From Massilia eburnea (lineage in GTDB: Bacteria; Pseudomonadota; Gammaproteobacteria; Burkholderiales; Burkholderiaceae_D), in NCBI RefSeq assembly GCF_009720745.1, contig NZ_WNKX01000002.1, positions 363,122 to 427,121 of the forward strand: DNA of 64,000 nt. The letters are read 5' to 3'. The translations under genes and the position numbers were made by a program. Positions within the stretch are counted from its first letter, which is position 1. Every line of letters begins with the position of its first letter. The notes beneath the pieces are model-generated. The model was not told the DNA's origin and did no database searches. It saw only the letters and a list, made by a program, of their open reading frames with translations. Below are positions 18,451 to 26,119 of the stretch, in pieces.

Positions 18451-18965
18451 TGACCTGCGGACTCCTGGCGCAGCGTCAGGTTGGCATCCACCTGTCCCGC
18501 CGGGCCTTGCTGCGTCACGCTGCCTTCCTGCACCGTCACCCGCTGTTCGCGGCGCATCGCATCCAGCCAGGTCACCAGGCCGGCAAACGGCACGCCCTTG
18601 AATTCCACTTTAATGTAATCGCCCGTGACCGCCAGGTTTTGCGTGGTCAGGCCCATGGACTGCAGCCGCGCCGCCACACCATCCTTGGACAGGGGCTGCG
18701 GCTGCACCGCCGGCTGCGCGGCCAGCTGGGCCGCTTCCCCCGCCAGCGCCTGCATTTCCGCCAGTTGCTGGTTCATCTGCGGCAGCTCTTTTTCCAGCTT
18801 GCCGCGGCCGGTGAGCGCCGGGTCGATCAGCACGCCCCAGACCAGGCCGAGGGCCAGCACGGCGCCGCCGATGGAGAGCATGCGCTGTTCCTGCTCGGTG
18901 CGTACGCTCCACCAGGCCGCAGCATTGGCGCGGTAAGCGTTGATGGTGTCGTTCAGGCCAGCCAT
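18447..18965 (-). CDS. gspM: Type II secretion protein GspM
   Basis: Bitopic inner-membrane protein that partners GspL, 172 aa. The N-terminal cytoplasmic part (MAGLNDTINAYRANAAAWWS) precedes a membrane helix (about 31-50). A periplasmic coiled coil (LEKELPQMNQQLAEMQALA) and a ferredoxin-like domain follow. The ATG at 18965 overlaps the last base of the gspL stop (TAATG) and is preferred over an upstream in-frame ATG at 18992 that would lie inside gspL. Confidence 0.88.
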   Translation of the reverse strand: MAGLNDTINAYRANAAAWWSVRTEQEQRMLSIGGAVLALGLVWGVLIDPALTGRGKLEKELPQMNQQLAEMQALAGEAAQLAAQPAVQPQPLSKDGVAARLQSMGLTTQNLAVTGDYIKVEFKGVPFAGLVTWLDAMRREQRVTVQEGSVTQQGPAGQVDANLTLRQESAGQ

Positions 18966-20200
18966 TATTTGCCCCCCGCTTTCACCATCCACACACCCGG
19001 GCCAGTCTCGCTGGCGCTCAGCTTGCGCTGCGCCAGCGCGGACTGCACCTGCGCCAGCGCGTTGGCGTCCACGCTATTCGGCTTGAACTTGATGGTCATG
19101 CTGCGTTCCTTGTACTCGATGCCGGCCAACGCTTCGCGGTTCGGCAGCACGGACAGCGCCTCGCCCACGGCGGCGCTCATATTGGTGAATTCATTGCTCG
19201 CGCCACCGCCGCCGGCGGCAGCACGGGCGCGGGCGATGTTCTGCCGCATCTGGTCGGCTGGGTCGCCGATCATCGGCTGGTTCGGATAGGCGGAACGGAA
19301 CACCTGCGTCATGTTCTGGCGCACGGCGTCCGCTTCGCGCTTGAGGCGCAGCCATTCCCAGTTCATGCCGACGATGTTGACCAGCACGGCCGCGACGGCG
19401 ATGCGCAGCGGCCATTTCCAGCGCTGCCATGCACGCGCCGAGGCGCCCGTCACTGCGCCCAGGCCGGCGGCCAGGTCGAACGACACCGCTTTCGCGGCGG
19501 CGACGCGGTGCGCCCAGTGATCTTCTTCCAGCGTGATGCCGGGCACGTGGCTGGCCGCGGCGGCGTATTCGGCATGCTGGGCCGGCGCAACGTACAGCGT
19601 GACCGGCGCCTCGCCCGCCAGTGCACGCAAAGTGTGCAGTGCGGATTCGGGCGCGTTCGGCAGGGTCAGGCCCAGACCTTCATACGGTGCGCTGCGCAAG
19701 GTCAGTTCAAGGCCGGCGTCATCCAGGCCCAGGGCGGCGGAAACGCTGCCCGGCGCCAGCGGCAGGCACAGTTGCACCGGCAGCGCCGACACCCCATGCG
19801 CGCCTTGCGCCACCAGGGCCTTGACCAGCACTTCCAGCCAGGCGCGGTTGGCCACAGCCACCACGCGCTCGTCGCTGTCGCCGCTGGCGGGAGCGAGGGC
19901 CAGCGCACAGTCGGCCGGGTCGCCCAGCACTTGTTCTTCCACCAGGTTGGGCAGGGCCGCCTTCAGCTTGGCGCCCGACAGCGGCGGCACTTTGACTTTC
20001 AGCAGCGAGACATCGGCGGCCGCCAGCAGCAGCACCACGCGGCGCGCGGACGACACCAGTTCACCCAGGTTGCCCAGCGCACCGGCGCCCTGCTGCATCA
20101 CATTGCCGCCATCGCCCACCAGCGCAAACTGGCAGCTGGACGGCACGCCGTTGTCGGCGGCTGCGGCGCGGGCCGGATACCGAATGTAGAGTGTTGTCAA
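18965..20200 (-). CDS. gspL: Type II secretion protein GspL
   Basis: Links the GspE ATPase to the membrane platform. It has 411 aa: a cytoplasmic actin-like domain (about 1-260, with VKVPPLSGAKLKAALPNLVEEQV typical of GspL), one membrane helix (about 265-285, PLRIAVAAVLVNIVGMNW) and a periplasmic ferredoxin-like domain (about 320-411). The most likely start is TTG at 20200, about 7 nt behind GGGAAGG; no ATG lies close. The use of TTG here and in gspC is noted as a separate finding. Confidence 0.9.
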   Translation of the reverse strand: MTTLYIRYPARAAAADNGVPSSCQFALVGDGGNVMQQGAGALGNLGELVSSARRVVLLLAAADVSLLKVKVPPLSGAKLKAALPNLVEEQVLGDPADCALALAPASGDSDERVVAVANRAWLEVLVKALVAQGAHGVSALPVQLCLPLAPGSVSAALGLDDAGLELTLRSAPYEGLGLTLPNAPESALHTLRALAGEAPVTLYVAPAQHAEYAAAASHVPGITLEEDHWAHRVAAAKAVSFDLAAGLGAVTGASARAWQRWKWPLRIAVAAVLVNIVGMNWEWLRLKREADAVRQNMTQVFRSAYPNQPMIGDPADQMRQNIARARAAAGGGGASNEFTNMSAAVGEALSVLPNREALAGIEYKERSMTIKFKPNSVDANALAQVQSALAQRKLSASETGPGVWMVKAGGK

Positions 20201-20219
20201 AGCTTGCCTTCCCTATTCC

Positions 20220-21197
20220 TTAAAATTCCCGTATCCACACTACTTTCGACCCTGCCGCCTCGCGCTGGATCAGCGACCAGGATGTCAGCTGCGCGCGGTC
20301 CAGGCGCACCCGGCTCCACACCAGGAAATAATCGCTGCGCACGGCCAGGTCGCTATCCTGCAGCAAGGGCTGCTTGCCCGACAGGAAGGCCTTGAAGTTG
20401 GCCACGTCCGTGAACGGCGAGCGCTTGCGCGAAACGACCAGGTTCTGCCCTTCCGACACCGAGCCGTTGATCAGCGCCCCCAGTACTTCCGCCGACGCCG
20501 TGTTGACGTTGAGCGGCGTCTGTTTCGGCAGGACGATCACAAACTCCCGCAGCCTTTCGATGGCTTTCTGGTCGAAGCCCGCCACCGACAGCAAATCCTC
20601 CACCCGCAATATCTTCATCGGCTGGCCGCCGCCCGGCGGCACTGGCTCGACATCCGGCGACGGCTGCACGCCTTGCTGCACCATCCCGGCGCCTTCACCG
20701 CGCACCACCTGCACCGCGACGGCCTTGGCCAGCGACTGGTCAAGTTGCAAGATTTGCAGCAGGCGTGCGAAGACGGCCAATTGCCGCTTGTTGATGCCGC
20801 CGCCCGCAGCCGTACTGGCCAGATTCGCAAGATTGTAGCGCGATTGCGCATCGAAATTCTGCCCGGAAAGGGTGGCATCGTACTTTTCGCCCTCGATCCG
20901 CTCGTGTTTTACCAGGTCGTCCAGCCGGGTATCGGCCAGCGGTGTGGCCCAGGTGTCGTCGGCGCGCGTCTGGGTGGGGTTGTTGCGCATCTCTTCGCGC
21001 AGGAAAAACCTTGAAAAATCAAGGCCGGCGCGCAGCATCCAGCGCGTCTGGAAATGCAGGCGCTGGTTTTCAATCGAGCGCACCTGCACCTGCTGCTGCC
21101 AGAACAGGCTGGCCACGATCGTCACGGCCAGGGTGGTGAGCAGTAGTGCCGTAACAACAGCTACCCCGCGCTGGCGGACAGGAAGGCCCCGTTTCAT
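20220..21197 (-). CDS. gspK: Type II secretion minor pseudopilin GspK
   Basis: Largest minor pseudopilin, capping the pseudopilus tip, 325 aa. A short basic leader (MKRGLPVRQRG) precedes the hydrophobic prepilin helix (VAVVTALLLTTLAVTIVASLF). The position after the processing Gly is Val, not Phe, and Glu5 of the mature helix is absent, as is typical for GspK. The C-terminal region contains SAM-like domains (LNVNTASAEVLGAL). The start at 21197 was chosen because it gives a proper prepilin leader and a 4-bp ATGA overlap with gspJ. Confidence 0.92.
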   Translation of the reverse strand: MKRGLPVRQRGVAVVTALLLTTLAVTIVASLFWQQQVQVRSIENQRLHFQTRWMLRAGLDFSRFFLREEMRNNPTQTRADDTWATPLADTRLDDLVKHERIEGEKYDATLSGQNFDAQSRYNLANLASTAAGGGINKRQLAVFARLLQILQLDQSLAKAVAVQVVRGEGAGMVQQGVQPSPDVEPVPPGGGQPMKILRVEDLLSVAGFDQKAIERLREFVIVLPKQTPLNVNTASAEVLGALINGSVSEGQNLVVSRKRSPFTDVANFKAFLSGKQPLLQDSDLAVRSDYFLVWSRVRLDRAQLTSWSLIQREAAGSKVVWIREF

Positions 21198-21928
21198 ACG
21201 GCCCCCAACAGGAATACCTTGGTCAGCGGCGTAGGCTGGCCCTGGATTTGCAGCGAAACTTCCAGCCCGGTCGACCCTTCGGCGCGCTGGACCTGGCCTG
21301 GCGGCGTGACGGTGCCGGGCGGATTGCCTCCGGTGCCCGGGTTCGGCGTGCCTTTGCCCTGGCAGGCGCGCGGGTCGGGATCGGCGCAGGCCGGGGCGCC
21401 GCCATCCTGCGGCACGGCAATCGAGGTCGAAGAATTCTGCGGCTGCTTCCAGCCGCCGCCCTCCCACACCCGCACCTGCATGCTGTCGACGCCGGAATAC
21501 AAGCCCACAGTCGCTTGCGCGCCGGCCTGGCCGATGGCCGCCTGCCATAAGGAATCGAGCTGCCCCAGGTCGCGCGTGAGCGACGACTCGCTGCGCGACA
21601 GTACGCCGTCGCGAATGACATAGCTAATCACCTGCAATTGCGATGGGGCGTTTTCTGGCAATACGGTACGAATGAAAATCAGGCGGTTGTTATCGGCCAT
21701 GATGTTCTGGTGCTCGCGCAGCAGCGGCTTGTCGGCGATCTGCTCCAGGTCACTTTGCAGCTGGGCGAACGTGAGCTGCAGGCCGCGTGTCTGCTCCATG
21801 GCCTGGGTCAACTGCTCGCGCGAACGCACGATGGTGTCCAGGCCGCGCCAGCCCATGACGGCGACAATGGCCATCACCGTGATCGCCACCAGCAGTTCGA
21901 TGAGAGTAAAGCCGCGCGTGTTCTTCAT
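21194..21928 (-). CDS. gspJ: Type II secretion minor pseudopilin GspJ
   Basis: Minor pseudopilin, 244 aa. The class III leader MKNTRG is followed by FTLIELLVAITVMAIVAVMG, with Phe+1 and Glu+5 after the prepilin peptidase site. The C-terminal region has an unusually Gly/Pro/Gln-rich loop (about 175-215, including GKGTPNPGTGGNPPG) that makes it longer than the common size of about 200 residues. It overlaps gspI and gspK by 4 bp each. Confidence 0.92.
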   Translation of the reverse strand: MKNTRGFTLIELLVAITVMAIVAVMGWRGLDTIVRSREQLTQAMEQTRGLQLTFAQLQSDLEQIADKPLLREHQNIMADNNRLIFIRTVLPENAPSQLQVISYVIRDGVLSRSESSLTRDLGQLDSLWQAAIGQAGAQATVGLYSGVDSMQVRVWEGGGWKQPQNSSTSIAVPQDGGAPACADPDPRACQGKGTPNPGTGGNPPGTVTPPGQVQRAEGSTGLEVSLQIQGQPTPLTKVFLLGAV

Positions 21929-22287
21929 TCCTGCAGCACCATTTGCGACAGCGTGGCGATGCGCCGTTCGGGCGCGCTGGCTTCATACACGGTGACGTCG
22001 ACTTCACGCAGGCGCGGATTCTGCGTCGGGATCACTTCTTCCTCGCAGATCAGGTGCAGGTCCGCTTGCGGGCATTCGAAGCTGGTCTTGCCGGTGGCCG
22101 GCCAGCTCTTGGCGAGGCGAATCTGCACCAGCCTGTTTTCGGCCGACCATGTGGCCATCATATTGGTGCGCAGGCTGTCGCTGTTCTGGGTCAGGCTGCC
22201 CATGGCGCGCAAGGCTGCGCCGAGCGCCGTGCCGACAATCAGCAGCGCCACCAGCACTTCCAGCAAGGTAAAGCCTCGTTGCCGCAT
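21925..22287 (-). CDS. gspI: Type II secretion minor pseudopilin GspI
   Basis: Minor pseudopilin that nucleates the pseudopilus tip with GspJ and GspK, 120 aa. The leader MRQRG and mature FTLLEVLVALLIVGTALGAA show the conserved Phe+1 and Glu+5. Length is typical. It starts 3 bp after the gspH stop and overlaps gspJ by ATGA. Confidence 0.92.
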   Translation of the reverse strand: MRQRGFTLLEVLVALLIVGTALGAALRAMGSLTQNSDSLRTNMMATWSAENRLVQIRLAKSWPATGKTSFECPQADLHLICEEEVIPTQNPRLREVDVTVYEASAPERRIATLSQMVLQE

Positions 22288-22290
22288 TCT

Positions 22291-22779
22291 TCAATCCACT
22301 GTGAAATGGCCGACGCCGTCGGCGCGGATGGTGGCGCGCAAATCACCGCTGGCCAGGGTCAGCGTGAAAGGGCGGTCGACCGGCTCGCGGCCGAAGACAA
22401 TGCGCATATTGCCGGGCACATTGGTCGGCGGGTCGAGCAGCAAGGTCACCGGCGCCAGGTCAAAGGGGCGTTCGCGCAGCATATCGTCCTGCAACAGCGG
22501 ATCCCAGGTCTTTTCATTGCGCACCAGGAAGCGGTAGCTGTCCGTGCCCGCTTCGAAGGCGACCGGACGGTTGCGCACGATGGCTTCATCGCGCGCCAGC
22601 TGCAGCAGGAGCGCAATACGCTGCGCTTCCTTCTGCATGGCCTTGGCCTGGCTGGGCGCAACGCTCATCACGGTCAGGCCGAGCGTAATGCCGATGATGA
22701 CCAGCACCACCAGCAGCTCGATCAGCGTAAAGCCGTGCTGGCGGGCCTTAGATTTCCCAGGAGCCGATATCAGCATCAT
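22291..22779 (-). CDS. gspH: Type II secretion minor pseudopilin GspH
   Basis: Minor pseudopilin, 162 aa from the chosen start. The leader ends KARQHG before FTLIELLVVLVIIGITLGLT, with Phe+1 and Glu+5. Two adjacent ATGs (22779, 22776) give a 15-16 residue leader and overlap the end of gspG by about 30 bp. An ATG farther upstream (22833) would make an improbable 34-residue leader. C-terminal features such as FGREPVDRPFTLTLASGDL fit GspH. Confidence 0.88.
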   Translation of the reverse strand: MMLISAPGKSKARQHGFTLIELLVVLVIIGITLGLTVMSVAPSQAKAMQKEAQRIALLLQLARDEAIVRNRPVAFEAGTDSYRFLVRNEKTWDPLLQDDMLRERPFDLAPVTLLLDPPTNVPGNMRIVFGREPVDRPFTLTLASGDLRATIRADGVGHFTVD

Positions 22780-23182
22780 CGCCGGTGCCGCCTGGCTGGC
22801 CGTCGGCGCCATACGAGAACACATCGACTTCACCTTTTATGCCAGGGGACAGGAACTGGTAGTTATTGCCCCATGGGTCCTTCGGCATTTTTTCCAGGTA
22901 TGGCGCCTTCCAGCCATTGGCCGCAGGGCCGGCGGTCGGTTTGACCATCAAGGCCTGCAGGCCCTGTTCCGTGGTCGGATAGCGCTGGTTGTCCAGCTTG
23001 TACATCTTCAGCGCCTGCATGATGGTGGAGATTTCAACCTTTGCCGCAGCGGTTTTGGACTCGCCAACGCGGTTGATCACCTTAGGCAGCACCAGTGCAG
23101 CCAGCACGCCCATGATCACCACCACCACCATGATCTCGATCAGCGTAAAACCGCGCGCGCGGCGTTTGCTTGATATTTGCAT
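22748..23182 (-). CDS. gspG: Type II secretion major pseudopilin GspG
   Basis: Main subunit of the pseudopilus, 144 aa. Leader MQISSKRRARG and mature FTLIEIMVVVVIMGVLAALV show the prepilin site with Phe+1 and Glu+5. The C-terminal calcium-site region is recognisable (DPWGNNYQFLSPG, GADGQPGGTGDDADIGSW). A GTG at 23191 could add three residues; ATG at 23182 is preferred, although neither has a strong ribosome binding site. It is the first gene of the twelve-gene secretion operon. The prepilin peptidase gene (gspO/pilD) is not in this window. Confidence 0.94.
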   Translation of the reverse strand: MQISSKRRARGFTLIEIMVVVVIMGVLAALVLPKVINRVGESKTAAAKVEISTIMQALKMYKLDNQRYPTTEQGLQALMVKPTAGPAANGWKAPYLEKMPKDPWGNNYQFLSPGIKGEVDVFSYGADGQPGGTGDDADIGSWEI

Positions 23183-23222
23183 AAGATTCACTAAAAATTA
23201 AACTGCTGCGAGTATAAGTGAT

Positions 23223-25346
23223 TCAATCGTGCTTGCGTCCAATTGTGCCGATATGGCGCAACACTCCGTCGTTGGAGCCGGCAATGTTCGACGGCACGGC
23301 TTCCAGCGGCTTCACCGCCGGGGTCTCGGAAACGAAAGGCTTGATGCCCAGCGCTTCGTCCACTTCTTTAGGATAGACGATCTGGCCGCGGGTGATCACG
23401 GCGGAGACCTTGCGCACGTCTTCAATATTCCTGGTCGGGTCGCCGTCCACCAGCACCAGGTCGGCCAGCTTGCCGGTTTCGATGCTGCCGCGTTCCGCGC
23501 TGGTGCGGGTGTAGCGCGCGCCGTTGCGGGTGGCGACCTGCAGCGCCTCGGCCGGGGTCAGGCCGGCTTTCACCAGCAGCGCCAGTTCCGAATGCAGGGT
23601 GAAGCCGGCCAGGTCGTCGGTGCCCGCCACTATAGGCACGCCGGCCTTATACATGATGCCGACGAACTGCACCATCTTGTTGAAGGATTTGTCGTAGCGC
23701 GCCTGGGTGGCGGCATCCGGGATCTTCATGGTGCCGACGTGGAAGCCGCGCGCCACGTCGGGCGGCATATTGCCTTCCACCGCTGCCCATGGCTCGTTGA
23801 CGTCGCCGTCCTTCTGTTTCAGGAAAGCGAAAGCGGACAGGGTCGGGTCGATCGCGATCTGCTTCTTCTTCAGCGTGGCAAGGAAGTCTTTCACTTCTTT
23901 CGAATTGAAGTCCAGGCCTGCCACTTTTTCAGCCGGCAGGTAGAAGCGTTCCAGGCTGCGCGTCTCTACCCCCGGCTTGAACAGGAAATTCAGCATCACC
24001 TGGTTGATGTGCTGGATTTCGTCGTAGCCGGCGTCCAGCGCCTGCTGGGCGCGCAGGCCGGCCGGGATGTGGCCGGACACGCGCATGCCGCGCAGGTGGG
24101 CGTATGCCACGGTGTCCTTCAGGATCTCTTTCGGGAAGGAGTTATAGATCTTCAGCTGCGGGTAGCCATGCTCGGCGTACCAGTCGATGGCACGCTTGGA
24201 CTGATCCAGCGTCTTGACCACGAAGCCGCCGTTGGAAGAGTAAGGGCTTTCGCCTTCCAGGAAGCCGGCCGGCACGATTTGCGGCGCCAGCAGCTTGCCA
24301 TCCGCCGTTTCATCGATCATCAGCTGCAGCTGCGCATTGTCGTTGCCCATGTCGCGCAACGAGGTCACGCCGGCGGCCACGTGCAGGGCGCCTTCCCAGC
24401 GCGTGATATGGCCGTGCATGTCGAACAGGCCCGGCAGCACGATACGGCCGCCGGCATCGATTTCATTGGCGGCGCCGCGCACCTCGGTCCCGGCCGGCAC
24501 GATGGCGCTGATGCGGCCGCGCAGCAGGTAGATGTCGGACGCTGCGCCGACGGTGGCCTTGTTGCTGTCGAAGATGCGGGCATTCTTCACCACGGTCAAG
24601 CCGGGCAGCGGATGCTGCAGCTTCGCCGCCAAATCGTTCAGCAGCTTGGCTTCGGCGGTTTTCTGGCGTTCGGCCAGCAGCTTGCCGTTATCCTGCCAGC
24701 CTTCAACCGCAAAAACGAAAGTGCCCGGCGCCACCGCCGCGAACAGCGAAGGATTGGCGCCCTTGGTGATCCACAGGAATTTCGGGCTCAGGCCAAGGCC
24801 GGTCTGCGCCACCAGCTGCACCTGCTGGGTCTGGCCATTCGGGCCGCTGACCTGCACTTCGTCGAGCACCATCTGCTTCAGTGTGCCGTTCGGCAGCAGC
24901 GCAATGCTGGCCGACGGCGTCTTCGCCAGGGCGCCGATGGCGCGCGAATCGGCTTCGAAACTGCCGTTCAGCGGCACGTACACGGCCGCGCCGCTGACAT
25001 CCTTGGCGCCCGCCTCGCTGGTGGACTGCCACTGTGCCTTGCCGCCTTTGCGTTCGAAGTGCTCATCCACCACCGCGCCGAAAGTCGAATTGCCTTTGAC
25101 GTGGTATTCGGACATGGTGCCGTCGGCGGCCAGGCGGAATTCCTCCGTCAGTTCGGGGCCGCGGCCATTGTCCTTGTAAATGTAGCGAACCTTGGTCAGC
25201 CCGTCATCGTGGTTTTCCACCACCTGCTCGCCCATCTGCTTGCCGTTGTTCTCGGAAATGAACACGTAGCGGGTGGTTTGCGTGACCGCTGCCTGTGCGA
25301 ACGCACTAGCGACAGCCAGCGCCATGACGGCTGAAACTCGCTTCAT
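23223..25346 (-). CDS. Secreted amidohydrolase-family protein
   Basis: Predicted periplasmic or exported metal-dependent hydrolase, 707 aa. A signal peptide (1-19, SAFAQA) precedes an N-terminal beta-rich domain (about 20-245) of unknown role. The amidohydrolase domain (about 255-665) has metal motif HGH (DMHGHITRW), a candidate carboxylated Lys (LKIYNS), His pairs SGHIPAG and IQHINQ, and the Asp of AGTDDLAG; ETGKLADLVLVDGDP is the classic C-terminal strand. The substrate is unknown; imidazolonepropionase/prolidase-like relatives cleave cyclic amides or dipeptides. GGAGACC lies upstream of the ATG. It ends 32 bp before gspG on the same strand, so read-through into the secretion operon is possible. 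Confidence 0.85.
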   Translation of the reverse strand: MKRVSAVMALAVASAFAQAAVTQTTRYVFISENNGKQMGEQVVENHDDGLTKVRYIYKDNGRGPELTEEFRLAADGTMSEYHVKGNSTFGAVVDEHFERKGGKAQWQSTSEAGAKDVSGAAVYVPLNGSFEADSRAIGALAKTPSASIALLPNGTLKQMVLDEVQVSGPNGQTQQVQLVAQTGLGLSPKFLWITKGANPSLFAAVAPGTFVFAVEGWQDNGKLLAERQKTAEAKLLNDLAAKLQHPLPGLTVVKNARIFDSNKATVGAASDIYLLRGRISAIVPAGTEVRGAANEIDAGGRIVLPGLFDMHGHITRWEGALHVAAGVTSLRDMGNDNAQLQLMIDETADGKLLAPQIVPAGFLEGESPYSSNGGFVVKTLDQSKRAIDWYAEHGYPQLKIYNSFPKEILKDTVAYAHLRGMRVSGHIPAGLRAQQALDAGYDEIQHINQVMLNFLFKPGVETRSLERFYLPAEKVAGLDFNSKEVKDFLATLKKKQIAIDPTLSAFAFLKQKDGDVNEPWAAVEGNMPPDVARGFHVGTMKIPDAATQARYDKSFNKMVQFVGIMYKAGVPIVAGTDDLAGFTLHSELALLVKAGLTPAEALQVATRNGARYTRTSAERGSIETGKLADLVLVDGDPTRNIEDVRKVSAVITRGQIVYPKEVDEALGIKPFVSETPAVKPLEAVPSNIAGSNDGVLRHIGTIGRKHD

Positions 25347-25366
25347 TGATAGGTCTCCTCAGTTTT

Positions 25367-26119
25367 TTAGGGATGTTGTGCGCCGCAGACCGGGCATGCC
25401 TCGTTGCGGCCGATGCTGATGCTATTCCATTCCATGCGCAAGCCGTCCAGCAGCAGCAAGCGGCCGGACAGCGATTCGCCGATGCCCATCACCAGCTTGA
25501 GCGCTTCGGCGGCCTGCATGGCGCCGACCACGCCCACCAGCGGCGCGAACACGCCCATGGTGGAGCAGGCCACGTCCTCGAAAGGCTGGTCTTGCGGGAA
25601 CAGGCAGGAGTAGCATGGCCCTTCGGTGCGGGTATCGAAGACGCTCACCTGGCCGTCAAAGCGGATCACGGCGCCGGAGACCAGCGGCACGCGATGCGCC
25701 ACACAGGCGCGGTTGACGGCATGGCGGGTCTTGAAGTTGTCGGTGCAGTCGAGCACCACGTCGTGCTGCGCCACCAGCGCCGCCAGGCGCGCATCGTCCA
25801 CCCGTTCCACCAGCGCCGTCACATGGCATTCCGGGTTGATGGCATTCAGGGTTGCGCGCGCCGATTCCGCCTTGGGCTGGCCGACACGCTCCGTGGTGTG
25901 GGCAATCTGGCGCTGCAGGTTGGTGAGGTCGACGCTGTCATGGTCGACGATGGTGAGCTGGCCGATGCCGGCCGACGCCAGGTAGAGCGAAGCCGGCGAA
26001 CCCAGGCCGCCGGCGCCGATCACCAATGCCCTGCCGTTCAATATCGCTTGCTGCCCCTCGATGCCGATTTCATCGAGCAGGATATGGCGTGAATATCGCA
26101 GCAGCTGCTGGTCGTTCAT
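25367..26119 (-). CDS. moeB: ThiF/MoeB-family adenylyltransferase
   Basis: E1-like enzyme that adenylates the C-terminal Gly of a small sulfur carrier (MoaD or ThiS), 250 aa. It has the nucleotide motif GAGGLGSPA, the R-x-x-x-Q equivalent NLQRQIAH, DCTDNFKTR, and zinc-binding pairs CYSC and CPVC. The linker Cys occurs as VACSTMGV. This pattern fits MoeB/HesA, although ThiF is close and no molybdopterin or thiamin genes lie nearby to decide. It overlaps ctpA by 4 bp. Confidence 0.87.
   Translation of the reverse strand: MNDQQLLRYSRHILLDEIGIEGQQAILNGRALVIGAGGLGSPASLYLASAGIGQLTIVDHDSVDLTNLQRQIAHTTERVGQPKAESARATLNAINPECHVTALVERVDDARLAALVAQHDVVLDCTDNFKTRHAVNRACVAHRVPLVSGAVIRFDGQVSVFDTRTEGPCYSCLFPQDQPFEDVACSTMGVFAPLVGVVGAMQAAEALKLVMGIGESLSGRLLLLDGLRMEWNSISIGRNEACPVCGAQHP

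Noticed and set aside
23229..25334. 701-codon plus-strand frame opposite the amidohydrolase
   Set aside because: It mirrors the whole amidohydrolase gene and has the composition of an antisense frame; the minus strand has signal peptide, metal motifs and ribosome binding site.
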